Positions 19,814 to 29,921 are shown, counted from the first letter of the stretch. The stretch: 64,000 nt of DNA from an uncultured Clostridia bacterium (GCA_945872615.1 CAMBZZ010000006.1:1-64000), one strand, 5' to 3'. The notes: generated from the sequence alone by a model not told the origin. Program-made: numbers and translations.

Positions 19814-19854
19814 CCTCGGTTTTTTTATTCAGAAGTGTTTACCGAAAACCTTCT
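19814..19854 (-). promoter_or_regulatory. preQ1-I-like riboswitch upstream of queT
   Basis: Minus strand AGAAGGTTTTCGGTAAACACTTCTGAATAAAAAAACCGAGG: P1 AGAAG/CTTCT, loop CGG complementary to CCG after an A-rich tail; CCGAGG overlaps the RBS. Confidence 0.75.
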
Positions 19855-19908
19855 ATGACATAGATATACCACATCGCGGGGGCTTGTGGCAAGCGTTTTG
19901 GAGTGAAT

Positions 19909-20058
19909 TTATAAATCGTCTGCGTCTTGGGTGGGAATATCGTCGAATTCCGACGTCCCCGTGTAACTTCCGTTGGGGTCGAAAGGGGAAGATATGGGAC
20001 GATACTTGCAAGGTCGTCTATCGCGATTGAATGAAATAAATTGACGAAACTTTTTCAT
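19909..20058 (-). CDS. 49-aa conserved-looking microprotein (MKKFRQFISFNRDRRPCKYRPISSPFDPNGSYTGTSEFDDIPTQDADDL)
   Basis: ORF below the track's length cutoff; RBS AGGAG upstream of ATG; DPNGSYTG...QDADDL C-terminus resembles small Firmicutes proteins. Confidence 0.7.
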   Translation of the reverse strand: MKKFRQFISFNRDRRPCKYRPISSPFDPNGSYTGTSEFDDIPTQDADDL

Positions 20059-20262
20059 AATAGTCTCCTATAATATCAAAATTGTTGACACGTATCGACT
20101 TTTTGATTGTCGATTGAGCGTCGCCCGAGTGATAATGTGTGCAATAATCGCAATTTTATGCCGCTAATAACAAGTAAAAATATTGTAAACACGACTAAGA
20201 TAACGGGGAGAATATGGACAACGAGGGGTGGCTGTGTTATAATATAGAACAAGGAGCCAAGT

Positions 20263-20778
20263 ATGAGCAAGAAGTATAATGCAAAGCCTTTGAGAATAAG
20301 AAAATCTTATTCACTGTTTAATTCTTACGTCTACCTCAGCGGCGTCAAAGCGTGCTATAAGCACGACAGCAGAGTGAGGAAAATTTTTGACGAGATGCCC
20401 GACGGATTTGACCTCGTGATTGGCGTCCTGGATAGGCATCACGCCGCTTTGATTACAAAACTCGACGGCGAGTTGCAATGCAAAATCGTGGTGGACTACA
20501 TATCTTCCAACAATTCGCTGCAGATTATGTTCAAAAATCTCGCCAGCGAAGAGATCGTACTCGGCAACCGAATATCCTTTTTTCAAGCATATACGCAAGG
20601 CAGACTTATCACCGTCGGGGACAATTTGCTTGCCGTAAAATACATAAAAATGATGATGATCGTGCAAAGTTATCTTGCCTCGATTAGACAAAGAAAGGAA
20701 TCTTTGCCCGAATCGTTGCCTCTCGAAGTCGCACCCGCCGTGGTTAAGTCGAGAGTAATGTTTAGAGGTTTGATATGA
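20263..20778 (+). CDS. SCP2-like (sterol carrier/lipid-binding fold) domain protein
   Basis: LQIMFKNLASEEIVLGNRISFFQAYTQGRLITVGDNLLAVKYIKMM matches the SCP2 pattern [22 protein letters not shown]; upstream TGTTATAAT extended -10. Confidence 0.55.
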   Translation: MSKKYNAKPLRIRKSYSLFNSYVYLSGVKACYKHDSRVRKIFDEMPDGFDLVIGVLDRHHAALITKLDGELQCKIVVDYISSNNSLQIMFKNLASEEIVLGNRISFFQAYTQGRLITVGDNLLAVKYIKMMMIVQSYLASIRQRKESLPESLPLEVAPAVVKSRVMFRGLI

Positions 20779-21962
20779 ATAAGTTTTATCAATTTGCTAA
20801 CAAAGTAAAAATCGTGACGGGTAAAGACAGTATCAACGAATTGGCAAAAGAAATGGTCTTGTTCGGCGCACGAAATATTTTGGTGGTGTCGGACCGTAAT
20901 ATCAAAAAGTTGGGCTATATAGACGTCATCAAAAAGATTGTCTCAACCAATACCCGCCTTAGAATCAACGCCACCTACGTCAACGTGCCGAGAGGCTCTT
21001 CTATGGATACGATAGAGGAGGCGTACACTCTTTTTAAGGACAATAGTTGCGACAGCATTATCGCTTGCGGCGGAGGCTCGGTTATCAATACCGCCAAATG
21101 TCTAAAACTTATGGTGGCAACCAAGACTAAGAAACTGTCGCAATTATGCGGCACAGGCTATGCACGAAAACAAGACGATATTCCTTTCGGCGTAGTAGCG
21201 ACAACCGTAGGCGGTGGCAGCGATATAGACGAGACGGCAAGTATTATCGACGAAAGAAATATGACGAGACACGAGTTTTCGTCGGAGATTATGCAACCTG
21301 ACTTTTGCATACTCGACCCTACCTTCGTCAAGTCTTTGCCGGAAGATAGATTTTTACTCGGCGGAATAGAATTGCTAATAAACAGCGTGGAAGCATATCT
21401 CAACAAGAGATACAATCCTATCAGCAACAATTACGCGTTGTTTTCTATCAAAATATTGAGCAATATATTTGACGACTTCGTAGTAAGCGGTAAGTTGGAC
21501 GAAAACAAGTGCATAGAGTTGCAAGAGTGTTCCGCTATGTCGGGTATGGCTTTAGCAAGTTCTTTGGGAGGGCTCAGTCACGCTTTGACCAACGCGATAT
21601 GCGCTTGTTCGCAAGCCTATCACAATCTTGTACTGGCGGTAGTCTTTCCCGTGTGTCTTGCCGAGAGATTGGACGAAAACCGAGAGGACTGCGCGACCTT
21701 GCTGAGATATACGGTGCCGCAAAAAGAGTGGAGCGCGATTGACAAGAACAAACGCGCGGGTTACTTCGTGGAAAAATCGTGTACCTTTATCAAAGCGGTG
21801 TTGGAAAAGTACGGACTCGCACACAGATTGAAGGATATGGGCGTGGAGAGGGAATCGCTAGAGCACATCGCCGAACTTGCATGCAACGACAGCGTGTTGC
21901 TTACCAGCGCAAAATGGTACGAAAAGAGCGATATGATGAAGATTTTGGAAATGTGTTGGTGA
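20775..21962 (+). CDS. Iron-containing alcohol dehydrogenase fold protein (GGGS motif kept, metal ligands changed)
   Basis: ACGGGSVINTAK; GGIELLINSVEAYLN in place of GxDALTHAIEAY; ALTNAIC in place of GMAHPLG. Confidence 0.85.
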   Translation: MNKFYQFANKVKIVTGKDSINELAKEMVLFGARNILVVSDRNIKKLGYIDVIKKIVSTNTRLRINATYVNVPRGSSMDTIEEAYTLFKDNSCDSIIACGGGSVINTAKCLKLMVATKTKKLSQLCGTGYARKQDDIPFGVVATTVGGGSDIDETASIIDERNMTRHEFSSEIMQPDFCILDPTFVKSLPEDRFLLGGIELLINSVEAYLNKRYNPISNNYALFSIKILSNIFDDFVVSGKLDENKCIELQECSAMSGMALASSLGGLSHALTNAICACSQAYHNLVLAVVFPVCLAERLDENREDCATLLRYTVPQKEWSAIDKNKRAGYFVEKSCTFIKAVLEKYGLAHRLKDMGVERESLEHIAELACNDSVLLTSAKWYEKSDMMKILEMCW

Positions 21963-21969
21963 GGTGAGT

Positions 21970-23124
21970 ATGGTCAAGGTTTCGGATAATAATATCAAGT
22001 TTTTGATAGGAGAAAAATCACTGGAAAATCTCGCATACGAGATAAGATTGGCGGGCTGTGACAAGCCTATGTTGGTATGCGACGATATGGCGAGACGACT
22101 TGGTTACAAGAGCATTTTGCTAAAGTCTTTTGACGGTACGGATACCGATATTAACTATATCGATCATACCATAGGAGATATAGCTACCACCAACGACTGT
22201 GAAAGAATCGTCAAGGAATTTATCAAAAGCGCGAGCGATTGCTTGATTTTGCTTGGCAAAAAAGCCGTGATGAGCGCGGGTAAGATAAGCAAAATTATGC
22301 TGTGCGAAGGAGAATTGAGCGTCGCCGAGTACGAGGGAAAAGACCTCAGCGTCAGCGAAGTGAAAAAGATACCTATGTTCGTCGTGCCGACCAACTACGC
22401 CAGCGGTATAGAATGCTCCAACAAAGTTAGAATATATTCGCCCGACTTTAAGACGATATATCAATTTGACAGCACCTACGCCCAGAGCGACGTGGTGGTA
22501 TGCGACTCGCGTATGACGGACATAACTCCGCCAAAAGCCGTAGCTTCGTACGGACTTTACGCATTGGCGATGGCGGTGGACGGATACGTGAAAAGCGGCG
22601 ACAGCCTATACACCAAACCTTACGCGCTGACGGCTATCGAAATTTTGAAAGAGCACCTTATCAAAGGCATTTTGAAGGTAGCGGACAAGGAGCACCGCAG
22701 AGAAATTATGTCGGCGGTGGTAATAGCGGGTTGTGGATATTATCAGTTGGAAAAGAATTTCTTGGCTGTGCTGAGCGACGTGATAAGCGATAGATACAAG
22801 GTCAATCAAGCCAACGTTATGGCAATCTTGTTCCGCCACTATATCCGACACGCAAGCGCAGACGACAGAGAGGTATTGTCGCAGTTGAGAGTTTGCTTCG
22901 ATGAAGACGAGGGCGAGGATGACGCTCAAGTCGTCTTGGACAGAATCGAAAAAATCTATTGCGAGATAGACGAGGCTGTCAATTATAACAGCTGTTTGGG
23001 AGATTTTAACATATCTAAGTCTGACTTTGCTTCTATTGCGGAAGAGACCATTGCGGCAGCAGACGTTAAGTCGGAAGAGTTGAGCTATAGCTTTATTATC
23101 AATCTTTTGGAAGAATCTTATTGA
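21970..23124 (+). CDS. Divergent iron-ADH fold protein, probable pseudoenzyme
   Basis: Overall Fe-ADH layout; LLGKKAVMSAGK replaces GGGSxxD; GLYALAMAVDGYVK replaces GxDALTHAIEAY. Confidence 0.7.
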   Translation: MVKVSDNNIKFLIGEKSLENLAYEIRLAGCDKPMLVCDDMARRLGYKSILLKSFDGTDTDINYIDHTIGDIATTNDCERIVKEFIKSASDCLILLGKKAVMSAGKISKIMLCEGELSVAEYEGKDLSVSEVKKIPMFVVPTNYASGIECSNKVRIYSPDFKTIYQFDSTYAQSDVVVCDSRMTDITPPKAVASYGLYALAMAVDGYVKSGDSLYTKPYALTAIEILKEHLIKGILKVADKEHRREIMSAVVIAGCGYYQLEKNFLAVLSDVISDRYKVNQANVMAILFRHYIRHASADDREVLSQLRVCFDEDEGEDDAQVVLDRIEKIYCEIDEAVNYNSCLGDFNISKSDFASIAEETIAAADVKSEELSYSFIINLLEESY

Positions 23125-23732
23125 TGCAGCAAAACTATCACAAACAAATGTGTCAAATAATAGACGACAACGTAAAGCGGGGGGTTAAACCTCGGCTTTT
23201 GTTGCATATTTGTTGCGCCCCGTGCGCAGGGGTTTGTATCGAAAGATTGGTGGACGCGTTTGACGTCACGCTGTTGTTTTACAACCCCAACATAACGGAC
23301 GATGAGGAGTATTCGTTAAGAAAAAACGAAGTAATGAGATTGGTAGAAAGTTGGGGCGGAAAAGTTAAATTTCTCGATACAGGTCATCAAAAAGAGCATT
23401 TTGAAAAAATAGCGGAAGGTAGAGAAAACTGCCCCGAAGGCGGAGAGAGATGCCTGGCTTGTTACGCTCTCAGATTGTCCTATACAGCCCAAACGGCAAA
23501 GCGTGAGGGATATGAATATTTTGCCTCAACGCTGTCGGTGTCGCCGCATAAGAACAGTCAAAAACTCAACGAAATAGGCGCCGTGTGCGAATCGAAGTAC
23601 GGAGTAAAACATTTGCCTAACGATTTTAAGAAACAAGAGGGATATAAGAGATCTTGCGAGATTAGCGCGCGGATGGGGTTTTATAGACAAAATTATTGCG
23701 GATGCGAATATTCGAAACGAAACGGCGACTAA
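23124..23732 (+). CDS. queH: Epoxyqueuosine reductase QueH (DUF208)
   Basis: LLLHICCAPCAG, FYNPNI, CPEGGERCLACYALRL, ASTLSVSPHKN motifs. Confidence 0.93.
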   Translation: MQQNYHKQMCQIIDDNVKRGVKPRLLLHICCAPCAGVCIERLVDAFDVTLLFYNPNITDDEEYSLRKNEVMRLVESWGGKVKFLDTGHQKEHFEKIAEGRENCPEGGERCLACYALRLSYTAQTAKREGYEYFASTLSVSPHKNSQKLNEIGAVCESKYGVKHLPNDFKKQEGYKRSCEISARMGFYRQNYCGCEYSKRNGD

Positions 23733-23860
23733 ATTGCCCTTTGACGTAATGAGGCTCTTACATTACGCAAAAATTTTTTGACATAATTATATATTTTGTG
23801 TTATATTGTTGTTGTAAAGTATTGCCGACAAGCAAAAATAGTCGGAGCGGAGGAAACGTA

Positions 23861-25216
23861 ATGGAAGAAAAAATCGAAAACAACGAACTTTCTTTTAAGT
23901 CTATATGGACGAAAATAAAAAAAGCCGGTGTAAGAATCGTCGTTTACGCGGTTGTTGCAGTGGTCGTTCTGACTGCGGTATTGGGTATTGTTTCCGTGGC
24001 TACCAAAGGTAGTAGTTACAAAGCAAGGATTATGTTTACCAACGAATACGTCAACGAAGGTATGTCGCCTTGGAATACGAAATTTGACCCGAGCGGAGAA
24101 ATAAAATCTACCTACGTAGTCAATCAAGCCCTCGAGAATATAGGCTTGAGCGAAGAGCAACGCATTAAATTGTTGCCTAAAGTTATTGCGGATTTGTCTG
24201 TTACGGCAGATTTTGACGCATCGAGCGATGCAAGCAAAACGCTCAATTCTTTCTCTTATACCGTGACGCTTGCGGGTAACAACGATTTGGGATTGAGCAA
24301 AGTCAAGATGCAAGAGTTGCTTGACAACGTGTGCGACGTCTTTATCAAAAACTATAAGAGCAAATACAGCTATGAGAATTACGCTCAATCGGTAAGCGTC
24401 GATACCGTCAAAAAATACAATTTTATTCAAGCAATAGACACTTTGGAAAACAATATGCTTAGTGCTATAAGCGTGGCGGAATCAATGGCTAAAATCAATC
24501 CTACCTTTAGGGCAACCGAATCGAAGATGACCTTTGCCGATATGGTATCGGAACTTAAAGCCAACGAGACTAAGCTGATTGCTCTCAAAGCCTATGCTAC
24601 CGAAACGGGCGTTGAATCCAGCCAAACGTCTACCTCGAGCGAAGTGGCGTATCTCAAACAAATAAAGAATGAAAAACAAAGCGAAATCGACTCATTGACG
24701 AGTGTGATTGCTTCGACTACCACCAGTCTGGACAAACTTGCCAACGGAATCGGAAACATCAAGGTCAGCCAAGACGGAACTTTGGTCTACGACGACTCCA
24801 ATTACGTTGCGCTTGTCAACCAACTGTTGGAGTTGGAAGCGAAAAAAGCCGCCGCAAGCAAGAGACTGAGCATCGTGGAAGAGATGCAACTCGGCTACGG
24901 TCCGACATCCGTCTTTTCGATGGCTACCGACGAGCAAAAGGCAAGTATGATTGCAACGGCTGAAAATATGGTCGCAACCATTGCAAGCGAATTGGTAGAA
25001 AGCAGTAAAAAACTCAACGATGCCATTGTCGAATACAACGACGTAGAAAATCTCAAAAACGCGGTAGTTAAGTTGCAATCGGCAGAGGCAAGGTCGATAG
25101 AAGGACTTGGCGTAAAGACTATCGTAATCGCAGATGTTGCTGCCGTAATAGTTGCGTTTGCCATTGCTATGATTGTGACGGACGTCAAAGCGAAGAAGAA
25201 AGTAGCCGCAAATTAA
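23861..25216 (+). CDS. Wzz/chain-length-determinant-like membrane protein
   Basis: N-terminal and C-terminal TM helices flanking a coiled-coil-rich periplasmic-type region; RBS GGAGGAAACGTA upstream of ATG. Confidence 0.7.
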   Translation: MEEKIENNELSFKSIWTKIKKAGVRIVVYAVVAVVVLTAVLGIVSVATKGSSYKARIMFTNEYVNEGMSPWNTKFDPSGEIKSTYVVNQALENIGLSEEQRIKLLPKVIADLSVTADFDASSDASKTLNSFSYTVTLAGNNDLGLSKVKMQELLDNVCDVFIKNYKSKYSYENYAQSVSVDTVKKYNFIQAIDTLENNMLSAISVAESMAKINPTFRATESKMTFADMVSELKANETKLIALKAYATETGVESSQTSTSSEVAYLKQIKNEKQSEIDSLTSVIASTTTSLDKLANGIGNIKVSQDGTLVYDDSNYVALVNQLLELEAKKAAASKRLSIVEEMQLGYGPTSVFSMATDEQKASMIATAENMVATIASELVESSKKLNDAIVEYNDVENLKNAVVKLQSAEARSIEGLGVKTIVIADVAAVIVAFAIAMIVTDVKAKKKVAAN

Positions 25217-25244
25217 GTTCATAAATTACACGATACGATTATCT

Positions 25245-25274
25245 CGCTCCCTACATTATAGGGGGCGATTTTTT
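25245..25274 (+). terminator. Intrinsic terminator
   Basis: CGCTCCCTA / TAGGGGGCG followed by TTTTTT. Confidence 0.75.
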
Positions 25275-25437
25275 ACTATAACAAAGATTGAATACGAGTG
25301 GCGTAGAGGTCAAGTCGTAACGCAAACAAAATATCCGAAAGTCTTATTTCGTTTTCCTTTATCAAACCTAGCAATGCGCGCAGACTACGACCTTTCATAT
25401 CGAGAGAAGGGTTGCCATATACTATTGTGGTGACTGT

Positions 25438-26274
25438 ATGAAAGATATAGGATATTATAACGGCAATATAGGAGAGCTTGACAAAATGCAAGTGCCTATG
25501 TTGGATAGAGCGTGCTATTTTGCCGACGGATTGTATGAGGTGGCGTACGTACTCGGAGGTAAGCCGTATTGCTTAGACGAGCATTTGGACAGACTATGGG
25601 AAGGCTGTAAAACTTTGGACATCAAACCGCAATTCGACAAAGCGCAACTCAAGCAAATAATCGAGGGGTTGGTGCGAATGACGGATAGCCCCGACCTGCA
25701 AGTTTATGTGCAAATATCAAGAGGTTGCGGACTGCGTAGACACGAATACGACGACGATATGCAACCCAATCTATGGATAATGATAAGACAACACGCTATC
25801 AAAGATATGAGCGTGCCTTATAGGTTGGTAAGTATGCAAGATATAAGACACGGACTATGCAACGTCAAGTCCCTCAACTTGCTTAGCAACGTGTTGGCAA
25901 GTAAATATGCTAGCGATTGCAACGCCGACGAGTGCGTATTGATAAGGGACGGAATAGTGAAGGAGTGCAGTCACAGTAGTATTGGCTTGATTAAGGGCGG
26001 AAGATTGGTCTTTCCCGTGTGCGACGAGCATTGTTTGAGAGGAGTAAGTAGAGAAAAGATTGCTCGCATAGGTAAGGAAATGGGCTTGTGCGTGCAAGAG
26101 AGCGACTTTGGGCTGGCTGAAATGTACGAGGCGGACGAAGTAATCGTATGTAGTTCCGGCGCGCCTTGTATGAGGGTGGTAAGCTTAGACGGTATGAAGA
26201 TCGGCGGTAGAGCGACGGAAATCGTCGAGTTTATACAAAATAAAATCTCTAAGGTAATGAAAGATGAAGGATAG
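25438..26274 (+). CDS. Aminotransferase class IV, D-amino acid aminotransferase-like
   Basis: GNIGELDKMQVPMLDRACYFADGLYE, KSLNLLSNVLASKYA (PLP Lys region), ECSHSSIGLI. Confidence 0.87.
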   Translation: MKDIGYYNGNIGELDKMQVPMLDRACYFADGLYEVAYVLGGKPYCLDEHLDRLWEGCKTLDIKPQFDKAQLKQIIEGLVRMTDSPDLQVYVQISRGCGLRRHEYDDDMQPNLWIMIRQHAIKDMSVPYRLVSMQDIRHGLCNVKSLNLLSNVLASKYASDCNADECVLIRDGIVKECSHSSIGLIKGGRLVFPVCDEHCLRGVSREKIARIGKEMGLCVQESDFGLAEMYEADEVIVCSSGAPCMRVVSLDGMKIGGRATEIVEFIQNKISKVMKDEG

Positions 26275-27355
26275 ATGTTGGGCAACTATCGACGTGTCGG
26301 CTATCGTGTCCAACGTGAGGAAGATAAAAAGGAGGGCAAACGTCGACAACGTGATGGGCGTAGTCAAAGCCGACGCTTACGGACACGGAGCCGTAGCCGT
26401 AAGTAGGGCGTTGGGAAAGGACGTCGTCGCTTTGTGTGTGGCTACTTGCGATGAGGGTATCGAACTGGCGTTATCAGCCACGGATAGAGACATCTTGGTG
26501 CTTCAACCTATTATTGCAACCGAAAGCATCAAAAAGGCTCTTTTGCACGGGCTTATATTGACGGTGGAGAATTGCCGAGCAATAGAGGAAATAGGTAGGA
26601 TTGCATCAGAAATAGGCGTGGTGGCAAAAATCAACGTTGCCGTGGATAGCAATATGCATAGGTTGGGCGCGGAGATAGGAGAACGTGCCACCAAAGTCGT
26701 AGAGTGCGCCACGCGTACCGAAGGCGTTAGGATTTATGGAATATTCTCGCATCTCAATACCACCGATAAGGGGCAAAAACTCGATACGTATAGTCAAAAA
26801 ATCAGATTGAGACAATGGGTACAGGGGTTGATACGCCAAGGAATAGATACGGGAAAACTTCACCTATCGGCTACGGACGATACGTTGATGGGCGACGCGT
26901 GTTGGGGTAACGCCGTGCGGATAGGACTGGGTATGTACGGTTACGGAGACAAAGACGACAAAATCTTGAAGAGGGCAATGAATCTTTATAGTAGAGTTAT
27001 TTCCGTGCGCAAAGTTAATGAAGGGCAAGCGGTGGGTTACGACGCGGCTTGGGTCGCCTCCAAGGATAGTACGATTGCGACGCTGTCGATAGGTTACGCC
27101 GACGGTTATCCTCTCACGTTGTCCAATAAAGGCACGGTGTATATCAACGGCGGATTGGCACCCGTAATCGGTCGCATTTGCATGGATACTTGTATGATAG
27201 ACGTCAGCGATATAGCGGGCGTGAGTGTGGGCGACGAGGCTCAAATGTGGGGCGATAAGGTGGATTTGACCCGACTAGCAAGCTTGGGCGACACCAGCGT
27301 CTATGAACTACTCGTCGGTTTGGGAAAGAGAATTGAGAAAATTTATGTAGAATAA
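26264..27355 (+). CDS. alr: Alanine racemase
   Basis: VVKADAYGHGAVAV PLP-Lys motif, VDSNMHRLG, IGYADGYP, ICMDTCMIDV. Confidence 0.95.
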   Translation: MKDRCWATIDVSAIVSNVRKIKRRANVDNVMGVVKADAYGHGAVAVSRALGKDVVALCVATCDEGIELALSATDRDILVLQPIIATESIKKALLHGLILTVENCRAIEEIGRIASEIGVVAKINVAVDSNMHRLGAEIGERATKVVECATRTEGVRIYGIFSHLNTTDKGQKLDTYSQKIRLRQWVQGLIRQGIDTGKLHLSATDDTLMGDACWGNAVRIGLGMYGYGDKDDKILKRAMNLYSRVISVRKVNEGQAVGYDAAWVASKDSTIATLSIGYADGYPLTLSNKGTVYINGGLAPVIGRICMDTCMIDVSDIAGVSVGDEAQMWGDKVDLTRLASLGDTSVYELLVGLGKRIEKIYVE

Positions 27356-27422
27356 TGAGTTTTACGCTTGAAAAAAGTGACAAAAAAGTATATACTTGTG
27401 GCAGGACATAAGGAAGGTAGCC

Positions 27423-28397
27423 GTGAGATATTTATTTTTTGACATAGAATGCGCTAATTGTTTTAACGGGCACGGCAAAATTTGTAGTTTTGGATACGTG
27501 ATTGCAGACGATAACTTCGAGATATTGGAACAAAAGGATATACTTATCAATCCCAAGACTAAATTTCATCTAAAAAACAGACGCAAAGAGGGCGAAGATA
27601 TAGAACTTAGCTATCCTCTGGAAATGTTTACCGCGTCGCCCGACTTCGAATATTATTATCCCACTATCAAAAACTTGTTGACCTATCCCGACCAAATAGT
27701 GTTCGGGCATTCGGTCATCAATGACATACACTTTATTTTGTCGGAGTGCAAACGGTATTATAAGCCTACATTCGGATACGACGCCTATGATACGCAAGTG
27801 CTGTACAAGTTGTTGCACAAAGAAAAAAACGAAAGTTCTTTGAGTAAATTGTGCGAAAAATACGGCATAGAAGTGACTGACCTACATAGGAGCGATTACG
27901 ACGCATATCTTACCATGTCGGTGATGAAGGCTCTATGCGGCGAGTATGATACCGACGTGCAAGGAATATTTGCTAAATTGCCGACCGCTTTTTATACCGT
28001 CAAAGACGACGGCTCTATCGTCAACAACTTTTCGGTGGAGAGCAATTCGAAAAAATTGTTGGATATGGCGAGAAAAATAAAAATAGACCGCCAAATACCT
28101 AAGAATCAGTTGATTAAGGAAAAATACTTTTGTCTGAGCAAGGAGTTCGAGGATAATCATTTTTGCAAGGCAAAATATTTGGTGCGAGAGATTAGACGTC
28201 GCGGGGGTTTTTATTGTACCAAGGTTGGCAAAAGCGACTATTTCCTCAAGGGTGACGAGGAGTGCGATAGAAGCAAAAACGTCAAAAAGATCCTTTCGCA
28301 AGAAGGATGTAGGCTCAAAGTGTTGGATATAGGGCAGTTGCTAAGAATGTTGGAAATAGACGCCAAAGATTACGAAGCGATAATAGACGAAGAATAA
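27423..28397 (+). CDS. DnaQ-like 3'-5' exonuclease family protein
   Basis: FFDIECAN (DEDD motif), FGHSVINDIHFI, HRSDYDAYLT; GTG start after an AAGGAAGG RBS. Confidence 0.8.
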   Translation: MRYLFFDIECANCFNGHGKICSFGYVIADDNFEILEQKDILINPKTKFHLKNRRKEGEDIELSYPLEMFTASPDFEYYYPTIKNLLTYPDQIVFGHSVINDIHFILSECKRYYKPTFGYDAYDTQVLYKLLHKEKNESSLSKLCEKYGIEVTDLHRSDYDAYLTMSVMKALCGEYDTDVQGIFAKLPTAFYTVKDDGSIVNNFSVESNSKKLLDMARKIKIDRQIPKNQLIKEKYFCLSKEFEDNHFCKAKYLVREIRRRGGFYCTKVGKSDYFLKGDEECDRSKNVKKILSQEGCRLKVLDIGQLLRMLEIDAKDYEAIIDEE

Positions 28398-28402
28398 ATC
28401 AA

Positions 28403-28436
28403 AAACGCACGACGACGAGCCGTGCGTTTGCTTTTG
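28403..28436. terminator. Terminator between convergent genes
   Basis: AAACGCACG / CGTGCGTTT inverted repeat followed by a T-rich run. Confidence 0.75.
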
Positions 28437-28442
28437 TACTAA

Positions 28443-29921
28443 TTAGATTGCCGTACCGATTGGTTGAGGAGAGGGATTGTCGCTATGTTGCGAGCGATTT
28501 TTGTCCTTCTTGAGATTGACGAGCGGCAATAGGTTGCAAGCCGTATTGTGTTTGGAACACAGCACGAACATAAACGTAAGCATCGTGACGAAAGGCAACG
28601 GTGCAAAGTCGCCCGTGTTGATCATCGAATAGCCCTCGAAACCTAAGAAAGCAAAGAGCATAAATATATTGAAGGCATTCTTTTTGGCGATGACCCACAA
28701 ACGGACTATCGTCATATATAACCAACTAACCAGCCCGATAATGCCCATGGAGGCAATGACTTGGAAAAACGTCGAATGATACCAATACATCGTCATTTCT
28801 TTTTGCGGTTTGTATGGATCGGGACTGATATAGCCAATGCCTACGCCGTTGAGCGGGTGCGCCTTGAAGTTGCTAATAGCTTCGGCGTACAAACCCTTTC
28901 TGCCCGAAGTGCCGCCGGCTATAAGAGAGGCGAGTTTGTTGCGTACGGCTTCGAAGTTGAGCGCCGTCAATAATGCCACGACAACTAATACCAAGACGAG
29001 TTGTGCTACGAATATTTTGCGGTTGGTCTTCGAAGAAACGACGAGCGTATAAACTATGACGAAAGGCATCAACACGGTAGCCGCCATAGTGCCGCCTCTA
29101 CATGCGGACAATACGATTGCAGCGTATTGCAATACGCCTATTATAAACAAAGCGGCGGACTTGAGCCCCTTTCGGTTGATAGCCAGATAGAAAGCGAAAG
29201 GCATAGTTAGCAAGGTGTAGTTGCCTAGATTGTTTTTGAATTGGCGATAAGGGAAAAAGATGCCTATATCTTTGCCCGCTTTGATGTCTACGACGTATTG
29301 CGCCGCCCAAATGAGTAGTATCGTGACGCCCAAAGCTACCATTGCTCTGGCAAAATAATCTACGTTGTCGCGAGCGTCGCGGGTGAGGTATGCTTGATAG
29401 AAAATATAGAAGCACAACATGCCCGGTCCGAGTAAAACAACGTAGTAAAGAGCGGGGATTTTGAGATAATCTTGTAGGCTGATATAACCCACGCCTCCCA
29501 ATAGCAAGGCTACGGCATATATTGCGATTGCCCAAAACATAGCGTCGGCTTTGACCTTGTCGGCGGGATAGAGTATCATGTGCAAAATAAAGGAAGGAAC
29601 GAGGAATATTCCCACCCACCACATATGGAAAAAATCTTCCATATGCGCTCCGTAAAAGCCGAGCGGCATCATGCAAATAAAGCAAAAAGTGACGAAAGAC
29701 GGAGTGGCGTCTTTGCAAAAAATAAGAGACGCCGACATAAGAATTATAAGCGTGCCCATAGCAAATAAAGCGGTGCCGCTTTTGAAGTCGTAAGCCGACT
29801 CTATTATAAAACCGAACGCCGATATTACGACAATCAATATCAAATATATATTGCTATAAAAGCCTTGTTCTATCGTGGACGACATCGCGTCGATAGAAGT
29901 TCTTACTTTGCCTTGTCCCAT
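28443..29921 (-). CDS. O-antigen ligase/polymerase-like membrane protein
   Basis: Multiple TM segments; SGRKGLYAEAISNFKAHPLNGVGIG...YHSTFFQVIASMGIIGLVSWL typical of Wzy_C. Confidence 0.85.
   Translation of the reverse strand: MGQGKVRTSIDAMSSTIEQGFYSNIYLILIVVISAFGFIIESAYDFKSGTALFAMGTLIILMSASLIFCKDATPSFVTFCFICMMPLGFYGAHMEDFFHMWWVGIFLVPSFILHMILYPADKVKADAMFWAIAIYAVALLLGGVGYISLQDYLKIPALYYVVLLGPGMLCFYIFYQAYLTRDARDNVDYFARAMVALGVTILLIWAAQYVVDIKAGKDIGIFFPYRQFKNNLGNYTLLTMPFAFYLAINRKGLKSAALFIIGVLQYAAIVLSACRGGTMAATVLMPFVIVYTLVVSSKTNRKIFVAQLVLVLVVVALLTALNFEAVRNKLASLIAGGTSGRKGLYAEAISNFKAHPLNGVGIGYISPDPYKPQKEMTMYWYHSTFFQVIASMGIIGLVSWLYMTIVRLWVIAKKNAFNIFMLFAFLGFEGYSMINTGDFAPLPFVTMLTFMFVLCSKHNTACNLLPLVNLKKDKNRSQHSDNPSPQPIGTAI

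Noticed and set aside
25276-25491. 71-aa minus-strand ORF
   Set aside because: Partly antisense to the aminotransferase gene, no RBS at a plausible internal start, and no recognised family.
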